From NCBI GenBank assembly GCA_023362775.1, contig JALMGJ010000016.1, forward strand, positions 1,371,001 to 1,435,000: a DNA stretch of 64,000 nucleotides. Reading direction: 5' to 3'. The first letter of the stretch is position 1; each line of letters opens with the position of its first letter. Shown one piece after another: positions 34,506-46,349 of the stretch. The position numbers and the translations under genes were made by a program. Below the pieces are notes generated by a model. It did not search any database. It was not told the origin of the DNA and saw nothing but the letters and a program-made list of their open reading frames with translations. Source of the stretch: Charina bottae (taxonomy: Eukaryota; Chordata; Lepidosauria; Squamata; Charinaidae).

Positions 34506-34521
34506 GATTAAGTGAAATTCT

Positions 34522-36243
34522 GATCAAATACAGTTATCAGTCAACAAAGATGTTTCTCGGTTCAAATTGGCTTTTTAGGGTCAGTTCAGAAACTTATTAT
34601 TATTATTAAAAAAAACTTAAACCTTATTCTTTTCCAAATCTTCATTGTTTGTCTGAAATATATGCCAAGCCACCCAGCAAATCTATTTGAATATCTCTTC
34701 TCTTTTGGTTAATATATTATAATAATATGGTTGGGAAGAGTGGGGTGAGGTTGTAAATATTTTATATGTGCATATTCCTTCCCAAATATAAAATGTTCTT
34801 GTTCTCATTTTCATTATACTAAAATAATAGTAAAAGATAAGGTGGATGCAATACAGTTAATGTAAAACTACAGTGATAATAGGAGAAGTGGTAATGTATA
34901 TGTATATCAGGGTGGGGAATTTTTGAATTGTTGATGGGGGGGAACTTGACATTCCGACCTGATCAAAGGTCAAAGGAGATTGTATAGAAATGCTATGACA
35001 TCAACAGGAGGATTTGAGGGCCCATCTTTCTTTTGAGGGTTAAGAGTTAATGAAATTAATTTCCTCCCCCCATATCAGTCCCCTAAAATGACTAAAAGCC
35101 ACAGCACCAATGTTTGCCACTAAATGTTGGTGGTGTGATCTGGGGATGATGGAGTGCCACAAATGAGAGACTGGGAACTGAATGCAGTCCAAAGACTCCA
35201 CTTTGGCCACTCCTGATGAGTATGATGACATCAGCATGCATGTGCCAGCACAATGTTGTTCCGTAGAGAAGTCTCAGAAAACGTGGGAGCATTTTCTGAG
35301 GATTCCCTGAGAAAGCATACACTGTATCCTAAGTATATTCTATGATTTACACATCATTGTCATCTGTTTCTTTCTCTCAGATTCCAAATTGTGCCACTGT
35401 GTTTCTCAATGGTTTTCAGAAAGAACTATTTCATAGAGTTGTGAGAATCAGGGTCAAAAAAGGATTCAGGGCTAAAACCTGCTGATTTTTATTTTATTTT
35501 TACATTTTGGGGGAAATTCATTGAGGAGGAGACTTTAAATCAAACCAAATGGATTTCACCCACTGCTAACTGGGACATCTGCTAAAGATACCCAATTATC
35601 ACTTTGAATTACTAGTATCCCCCTTTATTTTTTAAATAAATAATAATAGTAAATTAAGAATTATTGATAAATACTGTAGCTACCTAAGCTAAATTAAAAG
35701 AATAGCAACAGTAAAGGAAGTTTGATATTACATGGAACATTTCACTATTTCATGCTCTGGATAGCATAAGTTATATTAAGAATAACTAAATAAGTAATAG
35801 TTCATTTGGTAACTGGGTGCTAAATACTCAACACATTGCATCAGAAACAATTACTCCAGCATGAGAAGAGACAGCAGCAGCATCAACACTATGGGAATAT
35901 CAATAGGAAGTGAGGAACAGAGGGAGGGAGTGACTATGTTGACTGTGAGCATGTTGAATGTTATTTTATTCTGTGAAAAATTACTTCTGTAGTGATCATG
36001 ACACAGTCCTATCTTAACAAGGGAAGTAGCATAACCCTATTGAAAAGATATGCTGTGTATCCAAAAGATTCCTCAATGAAACTCTAGTATCCAGTTTTAA
36101 GGAATGCAATAAGTACAGGGGGAAAAAAAGAAGTCTTCTTGAAACTTCAGATGGCTACTGCCTGGCAAAATAGACAAGCTTTCTGACTTAGCATGTGTCC
36201 GTGGCTGTTTCTGTAGGTATGCCTGTAAGTATGCATACAACTC

Positions 36244-36246
<3 letters not shown>
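34522..36246. other. No recognised feature
   Basis: AT-rich, unique-looking sequence. Chance open stretches only. Confidence 0.4.

Positions 36247-36289
<43 letters not shown>
36247..36289. repeat. (TG)n microsatellite
   Basis: About 20 uninterrupted TG units. Confidence 0.97.
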
Positions 36290-36290
<1 letters not shown>

Positions 36291-37009
36291 CTGCCTGCAT
36301 GCTTTGGTTTGTACACATTTTAAATATTTTCTTTCATTTTGAGTTTCCACTTCCTGCATCAAGAATGGTCAGCTTGCAGCCTAAAATGAATGAGTGAACA
36401 AAGGAATGTCCCCAGCTGTTTTTAACAGTCTGCATTTGAGACATCATCATTTTAAATAATAATAAAAGCACTTTCGCTCTGTAATTAGCTGCTTGGGATT
36501 TATTACAAATATAACTATAATTACTGTGAACATCATGATTTACCCACTTTTGTCATATTTATCTAATAAAATCCTCAGCAATTGGCAAGATACATAAAAT
36601 GGGAGGAGCATGCTGAGAAAAATGTTTTGCATCTTCCTGGAACTATGTCAGAAGAAAAAGTTTCTTTTGCATTTAGCCTTTGTCATTTCAGACCATGGAA
36701 ATCTATTTCCATGTCCATCCACATCCACCAAGGATAAGAGACAGAGAGATGAGTTATACATTGGAATCAGAAAAATCCTGACTTCTCAACTAGAATCAGG
36801 AGGTTTCAGACATTGTGTTCTGCTCTGTCCTTATGCTGCCTCTACCTGGTCCCCACTCATGAAACAGCCTTAAATCATCCATAGTTATAGTGGTGTTAAA
36901 GTAGCAACTTTCCCCCTTATTCTTGTCCCATTCAAAGACATTTATTTATTTTAATTTATTTAAAGCATTTAAAGCATTGGACAGTGTGACTCTAGGTGGT
37001 GTACAAAGG
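36290..37009. other. No recognised gene; CR1/L2 3'-end scrap at its right side
   Basis: At about 36.94-37.01 kb the plus strand reads tttatttattttaatttatt, then gtgactctaggtggtgtacaa, matching the reversed 3' end of the CR1/L2-type LINE. Confidence 0.45.
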
Positions 37010-37860
37010 AAAGGCTGATGTATTTACAAATTGCTGGAAGAATAATGAGGGAGGGATATTAATAAAAATGACAGAATTTGAAAGGCTTATACAGAATCAA
37101 AGCCACTTATTAGGATGTATATATAAACTGCTATTTAGATATGACATGGCGATTGAACAAATAAAAATATGTATGATAAATTGGATACAAAACTTCAAAG
37201 AAACAGTTTTAGTATACCAAAGGGAAGAACTGTGGAACAAATCCATAAAATTCACTCCAAGCTATAGTTTAAGAGAGAACTGGTATAAAATGTTTTACAG
37301 ATGGTATACAACTCCATCAATAATTGCCAAAATAGACAAATCATACAGCAATAAATGTTGGAAATTTCACAAAACAGAAGGAACATTCTATTATATGTAG
37401 TAGAAATGCAACCCCCCCCCAAAGTATTGGAAAGATATCCAGACAATTTGGGGGATCAAATTTGAAATGAAACCACATTAGGTATAATTCTGTAACTTTC
37501 CATAACATCTAAAAAAAATTATTAAGATACTTGTTCATGGCTATGAGGATAAACTGTGCACAATACTGGAAAAAAGACATAGTACTGATGATTTCAGATT
37601 GGGAACTTAAACTTGGAGAATATGCGGCTATGGCTAAGTTAACAGGATGGATGGATGGATGGATGGATGGATGGATGGATGGATGGATGGATGGATGGAT
37701 ATCTCAGAAGTTTAACTAAATTTAAGCAAGAATGGCTTCCATATATATTTTGTATTATGCAACATGGTAATTACAAACATTTAGAGTATGTCAACAGGTG
37801 CTGCAAGTTGGTTGAAGTACAAAGAAGGGGAAAGTCATAAATTAAATATTTACCTACATT
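37010..37860 (+). mobile_element. L1 LINE 3' fragment (ORF2 C-terminus)
   Basis: The frame 36996-37400 reads LGCIYKLLFRYDMAIEQIKI, REELWNKSIKFTPSYSLREN, WYKMFYRWYTTPSIIAKI and NKCWKFHKTEGTFYYM, the C-terminal ORF2 block of squamate-type L1. After a frame break, near 37.56-37.64 kb, [15 protein letters not shown] continues the homology up to a GGAT microsatellite, and FKQEWLP follows it. It is the same family as the minus-strand copy at 33.6 kb. Confidence 0.82.
37644..37700. repeat. (GGAT)n microsatellite inside the L1 fragment
   Basis: About 14 units of ggat. It interrupts the L1 coding homology. Confidence 0.97.
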
Positions 37861-38189
37861 ATTTTTAGGGGTTTTTTTCTTTCTCTTTTTTAAAACATCT
37901 ATAAACAATAATATAGTGGAGATTTTGACATTAAACTCAAAATTTTATTCTTTTTAATATCATAAAAATAACTTAACTTACTCTGCTTGGAACCCTTACT
38001 AATGTCATATTGAGTAATAATTGCACAACCTCAGGAATTATCTGTTTTTTGATAGATAATATCATTTTTTGAAAATATACCTCTGTTTTAAATAAAATAA
38101 AAAATAATGCTAAGAATGCTAATTATACTAATAATATAAGCGCAGAGTACTGTTGATATACTTCTTAAAAAAGGAAAGTGAATATATGA

Positions 38190-38690
38190 ATATATGTATA
38201 TTTGTTTATTTGTATCATTGTTAAAGTTAATAAAAAGGAACACACACCCCAAAAAAACCCACAACCAACAAATACAGAAAACACACATAAAACCAAGTAG
38301 ACAATAAATGCCAAACATGGTTGAGGTGTACAATAACTCCTAAAAATGGGGGCTCTTCTCATTCTGGCCCAAAGGCTCCAGGGAAGTGCCAGATCTTAAC
38401 TGCCTTCCTAAAGGCCTGCAGGACTGGGAACAGCCCTACAGTATATGTGGGGAGGAGGGAGATTATTTTAAAGGGCAGGAGCTGCCACCAAGAAGGCACA
38501 CCTCCTGGATCCCATATGATGACATTGTTTCAAGGAACGGACCCAGAGCTTGCCCTCCCTATTGGAGTATCTGAGGTGGGCAGATACCCTTCATTATTAG
38601 GCTTTGTCACCCATAAACTTGAAGGCAAGTATCTGCAATAGAGGCCAGACAGGGAATGTAATGGGGTTGGCAATTTTCATGCTGGGATGG
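38190..38690 (-). pseudogene. CR1/L2-type LINE 3' fragment, diverged
   Basis: Plus-strand blocks ccaagaaggcacacctcctgg, aacggacccagagcttgccc and aactgccttcctaaaggcctgc parallel, in reverse, the C-terminal coding region of the copies at 12.4 and 23.5 kb. The left end lies near 38.19 kb, next to tatttgtttatttgtatca. Many stops. Confidence 0.65.
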
Positions 38691-40261
38691 CCCAGATTCT
38701 CATAATGATTAGTTCCTCCATAGTAGGTGAGTAATTAGGTACTTTGGCTTGCAATGTAAAATGATTGATTGTTGAATTGATTTTGCTTTATTTGCTTGAT
38801 GTTTTCTTTGAGGAAGGCCTGACATTATTAATTTTCCTCCATTCAGTCACCACCTTGATCCTTTGTTAAAAGCAAAGCAGCAGCCACACTTTTCTTTCCC
38901 CTTGCTAGTTTCTAAGTAAATGCTTACCTCCAGAGCACCCCTTTAATCCTACTTTAGCATTTCCACTTCCCCTGATTAATAATATACTACATTTTTTCAG
39001 CTTCATTTTCTTGTATTTTTGAATAATTCCATTCAACTCACTCTTCACTTTTCTTTCCTTCCTTTTTTGTTATTGCAATTGTTGTTGTTATTCATTAAAA
39101 AAATCATTTAAAGTATATTATTTCATAGAATTAACTGATGTTAGCTAAATTGATGTTTGTTTTGCTTCTTGTCCTATATCCTTGTAAATCTAATTGAGTT
39201 TTGACTAGCTGGGGCTTACTGTTTTGGCTTTTGAATTCTACTCTGTAATGTCTAATACAGGAACACTGGGACTGCTGGCCACTGCTTCCAAGCACCACAG
39301 ACAATTGGAAAGAGTCACAGCATTTATTGTTTCTATACTTACATTACAATCCCCAAGAAAATCAGCTCCATTATATTCAGGAATAAGTACCATCATTCCC
39401 TGCAAACCCCTCTTCCCTTTCCACAAAACCCCTTCAGTCTTTCTGCCTGAAATTTCAGCAAGTGTTCCACATAATGGCTTCTCTTCTTGCAAAGTGCATC
39501 ATATTTTGTCTCTAAATAACATCTTTAGCATTTTTACTGACAGATTTGAAAGGAACATGTCTCAGAAATACTGCATAGATCTCTATATAATTTGGTAGGC
39601 TTCTTCCCTTCATGAAGGTCCTTGTATTAATTGTACATGCAATTAGAGAAGCAAAGGAAAACTTATACTCATTGAATGTAAATGCCTACCCGAGGAAGAC
39701 AGCATGCAGAGAATACCCTCTATGGCACTCATTTAATTATACAAATAAAGTGGATAATTTTGAAATGTGTAACTTCATGAAATTACAAAGGGAGTTAATT
39801 ATGAAGCAGTTACCGCAGAAAACGCAGTGCATTTTTTTAATGGGAAAGGAGAAAGAAAGTCATATTTCACACTGGGTACAACAAAAGCAAAAAGCTGGGT
39901 CCTAATGAACTTGCCACTGTTACTTGGAATGGAGACTTTAATCTCTCTGTTTGAATACTAGGGTTGTAATATTTATTTTTCCATAATTAAAAATTTAAAA
40001 GTATGTTGCAGCACATCAGTAAAGGGAAAGCACTACATCATATATCCCTAAAGTTCATGATATATTGTCTAAATTTTATAAAGGGGATAACAACAGCACA
40101 CAGCTCACTCTCAATTCTTTTACGACTTTGATCCTCTCATCCTACAGTCCCCATTGCCCAACCAGAGCTTCCTCTTGTTCCACAACTGCCACCTTATCCA
40201 CTTAAGAAGCTGAAAGGAAATTGTGCAGTGATTTAGCACAGTTTTCTTTATGCCAGTATTG
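38691..40261. other. No recognised feature
   Basis: AT-rich. Two open stretches of about 100 codons (39224-39598, 39612-39905, plus strand) show no domain that I recognise and are probably chance. Confidence 0.4.
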
Positions 40262-40497
40262 GAGAGTTTTGCCATTGCTTTCTTCCAGGATAAGTTTGTA
40301 CATTTTGGCTCCTGGCACCTACCTGGAGAAGTCCATAAAGTTTTCTTGATAACATTTTTGGAAGAGGTTTGCCATTCTCATCTTTGTAGGGCAGAGAGAG
40401 AGAGAGAGTGATTGGTCCACAGTCACCCAGCTGGCTTCATGCCTAAGGCAGGACTAGAACCCATGTCTCCTGGTTTCTAGCCTGGTGCCTTCACCTA
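40262..40497 (-). mobile_element. tRNA-derived SINE (Sauria/Squam type), minus strand, head truncated
   Basis: On the minus strand: aaggcaccaggctagaaacc, the B-box-like gggttctagtcctgcc, gccagctgggtgactgtgg, then aatggcaaacctcttcc and atcaagaaaact. The same order is seen in the intact copy at 33.34 kb. The A box is missing. A GATG/GACA microsatellite follows at about 40.50-40.53 kb. Confidence 0.7.
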
Positions 40498-40546
40498 ACT
40501 CGGATGGATGGATGGACGGACAGACAGACACGTACATAAATACATA

Positions 40547-41803
40547 CCGTATTTTCCGGCATATAAGATGACTTTTTAACCCAGGAAAATCTTCTCAAAA
40601 GTCGGGGGTCGTCTTATACACCGGGTGTCATCTTATATGCCGGAAAATATGGTACTCGCCGTATAAGACCTCTCCTGGCCAAGTGCAGCCGCTTGCCGGA
40701 ACGCAGCCCCCAGGGAAGAGCAGGAGGACGAGCGCGGGGCGGCGTATTGCATTGGGTCCCGTCGCTCCACGGAGAAACGCGGGGAGGGGGGAGCGAGCTC
40801 CGTTCCCTCGGAGCAGCTTTGGGAAGGGAGGGGGCAAAATGCAGTGGCTCCACGACGGGCTCCAAAGTCGCCCACAACACTCAACGGGTGCCTCGCTTCA
40901 CCTCACCTCGCCTCGCCTTCCCTTCCCTTCCCCTCCCAGCCACGCTTTCAATGGAGCGGGGCCCCAGAATTGGCCGCGTTTCCCACCAGGCTTCCCTTTC
41001 TCCAACCGCTGCTCTTGCTGCTGCTGCTTTTAGCGTCGCTGGTGCCGCTCAGCGAACTACCTTTTTCCCCGGCAGCCTGAAGGCACATGAAGTCCCGAGA
41101 GCTCTTTTGCTCTTCCCGTTTGGATCCCGGGCCATGGGTGTCCATGGGGGTGGGGGACAATAAATTCAAGATGGCAGTCAGAACTCTGGGATTGTGGCCA
41201 TTCTCTTGCCTTTTTCACACACACACACATGTACATCACTGCTTGTAGATTCAGTTGTGCTGAGTGAAGGTGTCCAGCTCACATCCAGCCAGTGAACTTC
41301 CATCTTTTTTTGTTACGTAGTTCGCTGAGCGGCACCAGCGACGCTAAAAGCAGCGGCAGCAAGAGCAGCGGTTGGGGAAAGGGAAGCCTGGTAGGAAATG
41401 CGGCCAATTCTGGGGCCCCGCTCCATTGAAAGCACGGCGGGGAAGGGAAGGGAAGGCGAGGCGAGGTGAGGTGAAGCGAGGCGCCCGTTGAGTGTTGTGG
41501 GCGACTTTGGAGCCCGTCGTGGAGCCACTGCGTTTTGCCCCCTCCCTTCCCAAGGCTGCTCCGAGGGAACGGAGCTCGCTCCCCCCTCCCCGCGTTTCTC
41601 CGTGGAGCGACGGGACCCAATGCAGTACGCCGCCCCGCGCTCGTCCTCCTGCTCTTCCCTGGGGGCTGTGTTCCGGCGAGCGGCTGCACTTGGCCAGGAG
41701 AGGTCTTATACGGCGAGTATATCTCAAACTCTATATTTTAACTTGGAAAGTTGGGGGTCGTCTTATACGCCCAGTCATCTTATACGCCGGAAAATACGGT
41801 ATA
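40547..41803. mobile_element. Fold-back element with GC-rich inverted arms of about 405 bp
   Basis: Outer ends are inverted: accgtattttccggcatata at left and its reverse (gccggaaaatacggt) at right. The 8 bases outside, aaatacat and atatacat, agree at 7 of 8, suggesting a hAT-like duplication. The arms 40653-41060 and 41317-41719 are reverse complements at about 97% by eye (around 12 substitutions and one 5-bp gap). They are GC- and CpG-rich in AT-rich surroundings. A 256-bp loop separates them. A smaller palindrome (40547-40656) sits at the left end. Long open frames in the arms are by-products of GC content and the mirror structure and show no domain. Confidence 0.75.
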
Positions 41804-41997
41804 TACATATTACTTCTCTGTCTAGCCTATAGCTCTGAAATTCCCTGGTGGTCCTCAGCTGCAAACTCTGGAGCTCAAAGAAAGTAGCCAGATGCTGAGT
41901 CAGCCTTGCACTTATCCAGGGCAAAATAGAAAAGTTTGAACTTGCTGTTTTATTATTGTAGGGCTCTATGTGCTTCCAATTTTTTGGAAACACAGTA

Positions 41998-42395
41998 CAG
42001 GTAGTCCTCGAATTACCGTTCATTTAACAATGTTTCAAAGTTATGACGGCCTCAGAAAAAATGTTTTACAACCTGTACTTGCACTTTCGACCGTCGTACC
42101 ACCCCCGTGGTCACATGTTTGCAATTCGGGCACTTGGCAACTGGCTCACATTTACGACTGTTTGCAGTGCCCTGCAGTCACGTGATTGCAATTTGCAACC
42201 TTTTTTGCAGGTTTACGGCAAAAAAAAGTCCATTGGGGAAGCTGGATTCACTTAACAACCACAGTGATTTGCTTAATGGCCCCATAAAAACAGTTGTAAA
42301 ATTGGGTCCGGTCACGTGGTGACTTGACTTAAAACCGCAATGATTTACGATGGAAATTCCAATCCCAATTGTGATCATAAGTCTAGGACTACCTG
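41998..42395. mobile_element. Mariner-type MITE, copy 1 (398 bp)
   Basis: Ends caggtagtcctcgaattacc at left and aggactacctg at right, with TA on the left (41996-41997) and TC on the right where TA is expected. The interior consists of repeated ttacga and cacagtgattt units. This is a non-coding family very abundant in squamate genomes. A TA target and short inverted ends suggest a Tc1/mariner source. Confidence 0.7.
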
Positions 42396-42621
42396 TCCTG
42401 GTTGGAGTTCAGTAGTGCTTGAAAAATATGTCTTTTTAATGATGTATCTAAAACATTAGATTCAGTGATCAGCTGGTCTGCCCACAAATTGTAGTGACTG
42501 GCAATGGGTCCAATAGTGAGCACGGGATTTTCATTCCTACAATAGATTGAGATATTATTAAACAGTCCTCAAGGCCTTCTATATTTCTATTTCAAGAATG
42601 GCTAATGTTCACATAAATAAA

Positions 42622-42645
42622 ATCAATCAATCAATCAATCAATCA

Positions 42646-42692
<47 letters not shown>
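42622..42692. repeat. Compound microsatellite (TCAA)n-(GCCA)n
   Basis: Six TCAA units run directly into about eleven GCCA units. Confidence 0.97.
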
Positions 42693-42694
<2 letters not shown>

Positions 42695-44769
42695 CTATTT
42701 CAAAAACAAAGGCTGTCCTGGGTAGGTCTTTCATCTGATCCAGTCTCTTTCTGATTTCAGCTCTCCAAGCCTCAAGTCTTAAGCCTTCACAATCCCCTCC
42801 TCTCCGGCCCCACCTAATTTTGTCATTGGTGATCCAGCCAGTCTCTCTCCTCTCATTGGTTCTATATTGCCAACCAAAATGTGCTCCTCCTCACCCTCCA
42901 GGTTGCCCTTCCACCCTTTCCTGCTGGGCAGAACACTGCAGAGTAAAGCATACTGCTTTTCCTAATTCTCAAGTCAAGTAACCTTCCTTTCCTTCCTACT
43001 TCAGAGACAGAAGAATAATTTCCTTAACATTTCCTTAACATTTTATCATGTAATGTTACCATTTAAGCTAATCCTTTTTTCTTCTTCCTAGCCATTGATC
43101 TATGCCTAACTGAACTTACTCTCTACCATTCCCTCACTCCCAAGCATTGTCTCTCCACTCTTTCTGCCCCATGACTTGCACCCACAGCACCACTTTTAGA
43201 CCCTTCCTGTCTCTTCTGAGTTTCATTTCTTCCTTGGGACAGAACTCTCCCTTCACCAGTGGTCCCCAGTTCTAATTTCCTTATTGATTAATTCTGTTAT
43301 CTCCTTTTTAACCATTTTCCTTCATTTACCGTAGCATCTCTGAGGATCCTATTTCCTCTGATTCTGATTTCTTGTTTCAAAAGCTCATCCTTTTACAACC
43401 AAGTTTTAACTCCCTTACATCTCCTGGCAAACTGCTACCAGTTTCCATCAAACTTTCACTCCTTTAATTATTCTTCCACTCTAATGAAACTAAGTGGATT
43501 GCTAATATATAAAGACAGAAGCAGTGAAATGGGGAAACTGTAATTACAGCATAAACCAATGGGGGAGAAGAGGGAAGTTTCTCACAAATAAAAAATAAGC
43601 ACAGAAGTCATATTTTAAAAGGCTTGGGAAAAGCTTTACTTCATCCTGAAAATATGCAGGAGTTGGTAAAGACTCAGGCAAGGTTTCCTGCAGAGAGCAC
43701 TCTAAATGAAATATTACAACAAGAAGATCTTTTCTCAGTTGTTGTTTGCCTCATTTTAGCTCTAGCAACCTAGAAAAACATATTTGAAGATCACCCTAGT
43801 GAATGGCCACTGTTCATTACGATCCCAACATACCTAGAGGGTATAAGAGAAAGCTTACTATAGAGATCTCTAGGAACATGTGCCCCAAGGCATATAGGGT
43901 TTTTTTGAGCCAATGAGTATCTAACTTAACCCCATCTATGAAAATTCCCATCAGCTATTGATTCTTCTCTTTTTCAAAACCAGTTGGGCCCAGCATTTCT
44001 CTTTCCGTCAGCATCGGGCATATTAAGATATTGTGAGTATTAGATTTTCTTGTTGTTAATGACTGCAGCCAGGTGTTGGAGGAGATATATCCATAAACTT
44101 CATGCCATTTGCTTTAGTATTAGGGAAGTGTGGTTCAGAACCTGATCCTGTGATTCATTCATCTGAATTTTTCAGAAGTGTTAGAAAAGATACACATCTG
44201 GGTTATTAGATGTAAAGCAGACAAGTGTCATACCTGATCTTTTGTAGTTTTATTCTAAAAAAAATCAAACCTTAAAGGTAAATAAAAGAGATTTTGTTAC
44301 CGATTCTGCTGTAGAAAGTACTGGAGTAAAGAAACTGCGTTCTGATTTGTGCAAAATTAGGAAAATTGTATAACAAATTCCACAGCAGGAAGAGGAGGAT
44401 GAGGATGTATCCAATGTCCTTAAATCTCATACACACTCACCCAAACTTCATAATACTGAAAATAATCATGAGTTTTAGTGGTTAAACAAAAAAAAAAAAA
44501 CCTTGAAAATTCTTATAACTTCAAACAACACAAAACAAAATCTTCCATTAAAAACCAATGTCATTTTGCAAGGACACAGTGGAACTATAAAAAAATTATA
44601 TACATACAAATGTGTTCCAAGCTACACGTGATAAGTGGAACACAGGAGAAGGTGGGAGACCAACATTTTTTTCCTATAGACTGATATGCGCAACCACTGA
44701 ACTTCCTTTCAGCTGCCACACTACCTTCCTCAAGCCCAAAGTTTATAGTTGGCCCAACTACTTTGATCA
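42693..44769. other. No recognised feature
   Basis: Begins with a C/T-rich stretch (to about 43.45 kb), then AT-rich DNA. No repeat family or gene recognised. Confidence 0.4.
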
Positions 44770-45115
44770 TGCTGGTAGAAGCAGCTGGTTTTCACCCATT
44801 TTGGGGAGGTCAAGAGGTCAAAGGAGGTCAAAACCTGGAAATGTTCCATGATGAGGTCTTCTGGAATGACCTCCCATTGGAAGTTCCTTTGTACCAGGCA
44901 TAATATGTTTTCCAGAAAATGTGGAAAACAGAATTTTTCCAGAGGGCCTTTGGAGTATAATGCTGAGTACTATATGAATTATTTACTGTATCTTCTGTAT
45001 GTTTTCAGTATTTTTTATGTTCTTTCTTTTTGTGAACTTCTGAGAGTCAGTTATGATTGTGGAGGGATATAAATCAGATAACTAAATAAATATAGTAGTA
45101 TCTTATCTTCAAGTA
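44770..45115 (+). pseudogene. Possible CR1/L2-type LINE 3' scrap
   Basis: Plus strand reads VFWNDLPLEVPLYQA, resembling the W-N-x-L-P-x-E block of CR1/L2 C-termini. It ends with ggatataaatcagataacta and aaataaata, like a LINE 3' tail. Weak. Confidence 0.35.
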
Positions 45116-45277
45116 TGTTTGTGTGTGTGTGCACGCGCTCTTTTGGACCTCAGCCCAAGAAAGGGAGGAAGGTGGAATAGCTTTGCAAGTTTGAAGCAGA
45201 AGCTATGTATAATGTGCTAACAGCTTCTAATAATGTCATCCTCAAATTCCCTGTCCCTTTAATAAAGCAATACAATA

Positions 45278-45742
45278 CAAGTAGTCCTCATTTACCGATC
45301 ATTCGTTCAGCAACTATTTGAAGTTACAATGGCATTGAATAAGGAGACTTACAACTGGACCTCAAAGTTGAGCCGTTGCAGTGTCCCTGCGGTCACATGA
45401 TCGCGATTTGAGCACTTGGCAACCGACATGCATTTACGATGCTCACAGCATCCTGCAATTTACGATGGTCACAGCATCCTGCAGTCACATGATCACCATT
45501 TGCGACCTTCACAGCCAGCATCCAACAGGCAAAGTCAGTGGAGAAGCCAGCAGGAAGTCTCAAGTTGTGGTCATGTGACATTGTGCTTAACAACCCACAG
45601 TGATTTACTTAATGACCACAGCTGGAACTGACATAATGCTGTTGTAAGTTGGGTGTGGACATGTGATTTTTTACTTTATGACCTCATCACTTAGTGACAG
45701 AGTTGCCGGTCCCAACGGTGGTTGGTAAATGAGGACTACTTG
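45278..45742. mobile_element. Mariner-type MITE, copy 2 (465 bp)
   Basis: TA on both sides (45276-45277, 45743-45744). Inverted ends caagtagtcctcatttacc and ggtaaatgaggactacttg match over 19 bp. The interior includes a tandem duplication of tttacgatg(c/g)tcacagcatcctgca at about 45.43-45.48 kb and Lys/Ser-free non-coding repeats. Related to the copy at 42.0 kb. Confidence 0.78.
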
Positions 45743-45744
45743 TA

Positions 45745-46345
45745 TGCTAATATGTACAAGTGTTTTTGAAGTTGCTACTTTAAAATACAAAATACATCAA
45801 AAGATATAAACTTTAAAAAAAGTTTATCTAAAAATATCTAAAATATCTAATATCTAAAAATATCTTGCCTGAAAGAAACTGAAGAGCAAAACTGAAAGTC
45901 TGAATCTGCTCAGTTTGCAATACTTCAAACATTGCTCAATCAGAGAAAAGCCTTGCTTATTCAGAATACAGAAGTGTAGAGTATTGTAAATGCAAGGTCT
46001 ATGCTGTACATACCCATAATGTGATTTTTTTTCTGTGATTCTGTTTCAGGAAAAAAAAAAGCCTTGCAAACTTGCAGTTGTTACTTTCAGGGATGTGATA
46101 CATGTGAAAAAAGGAGTGGGGCTTCGATCACACTATGAACTTTTTTGATGCACACATCCTGCAGATTCCCCTGATATATGGCTTCTAGATTTTTACTTTG
46201 GGCCCAGTACATAAATTGCACACATATTTCTGGGCAACTTATATAAGTAACTTTTATAGTTGCCATTTTTCCTGATGTAGGTCCAGCATGCGTTTTTTTT
46301 TTACAAATTTTCCTTAATAGGTATTGATTTTTATCAAATTTCCTA
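45745..46345. other. No recognised feature
   Basis: AT-rich. A local repeat of aaatatctaa units is at 45.82-45.86 kb. A T run sits at about 46.29 kb. Confidence 0.4.
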
Positions 46346-46349
46346 AAAT

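Noticed and set aside
37531..37840. Repetitive MDGW protein
   Set aside because: Translation of the (GGAT)n microsatellite within an L1 fragment.
39224..39905. Two adjacent plus-strand frames of about 100-124 codons as a host gene
   Set aside because: No recognisable domain, no splice-supported continuation, and composition like AT-rich non-coding DNA.
40683..41163. Long overlapping open frames of 80-156 codons on both strands of the GC-rich fold-back
   Set aside because: They occur in all frames, mirror each other between the arms, and have no domain. High GC content makes stops rare there.
42622..42692. Direct repeats that could suggest a CRISPR-like array
   Set aside because: Tetranucleotide units without spacers; a plain microsatellite in a vertebrate genome.
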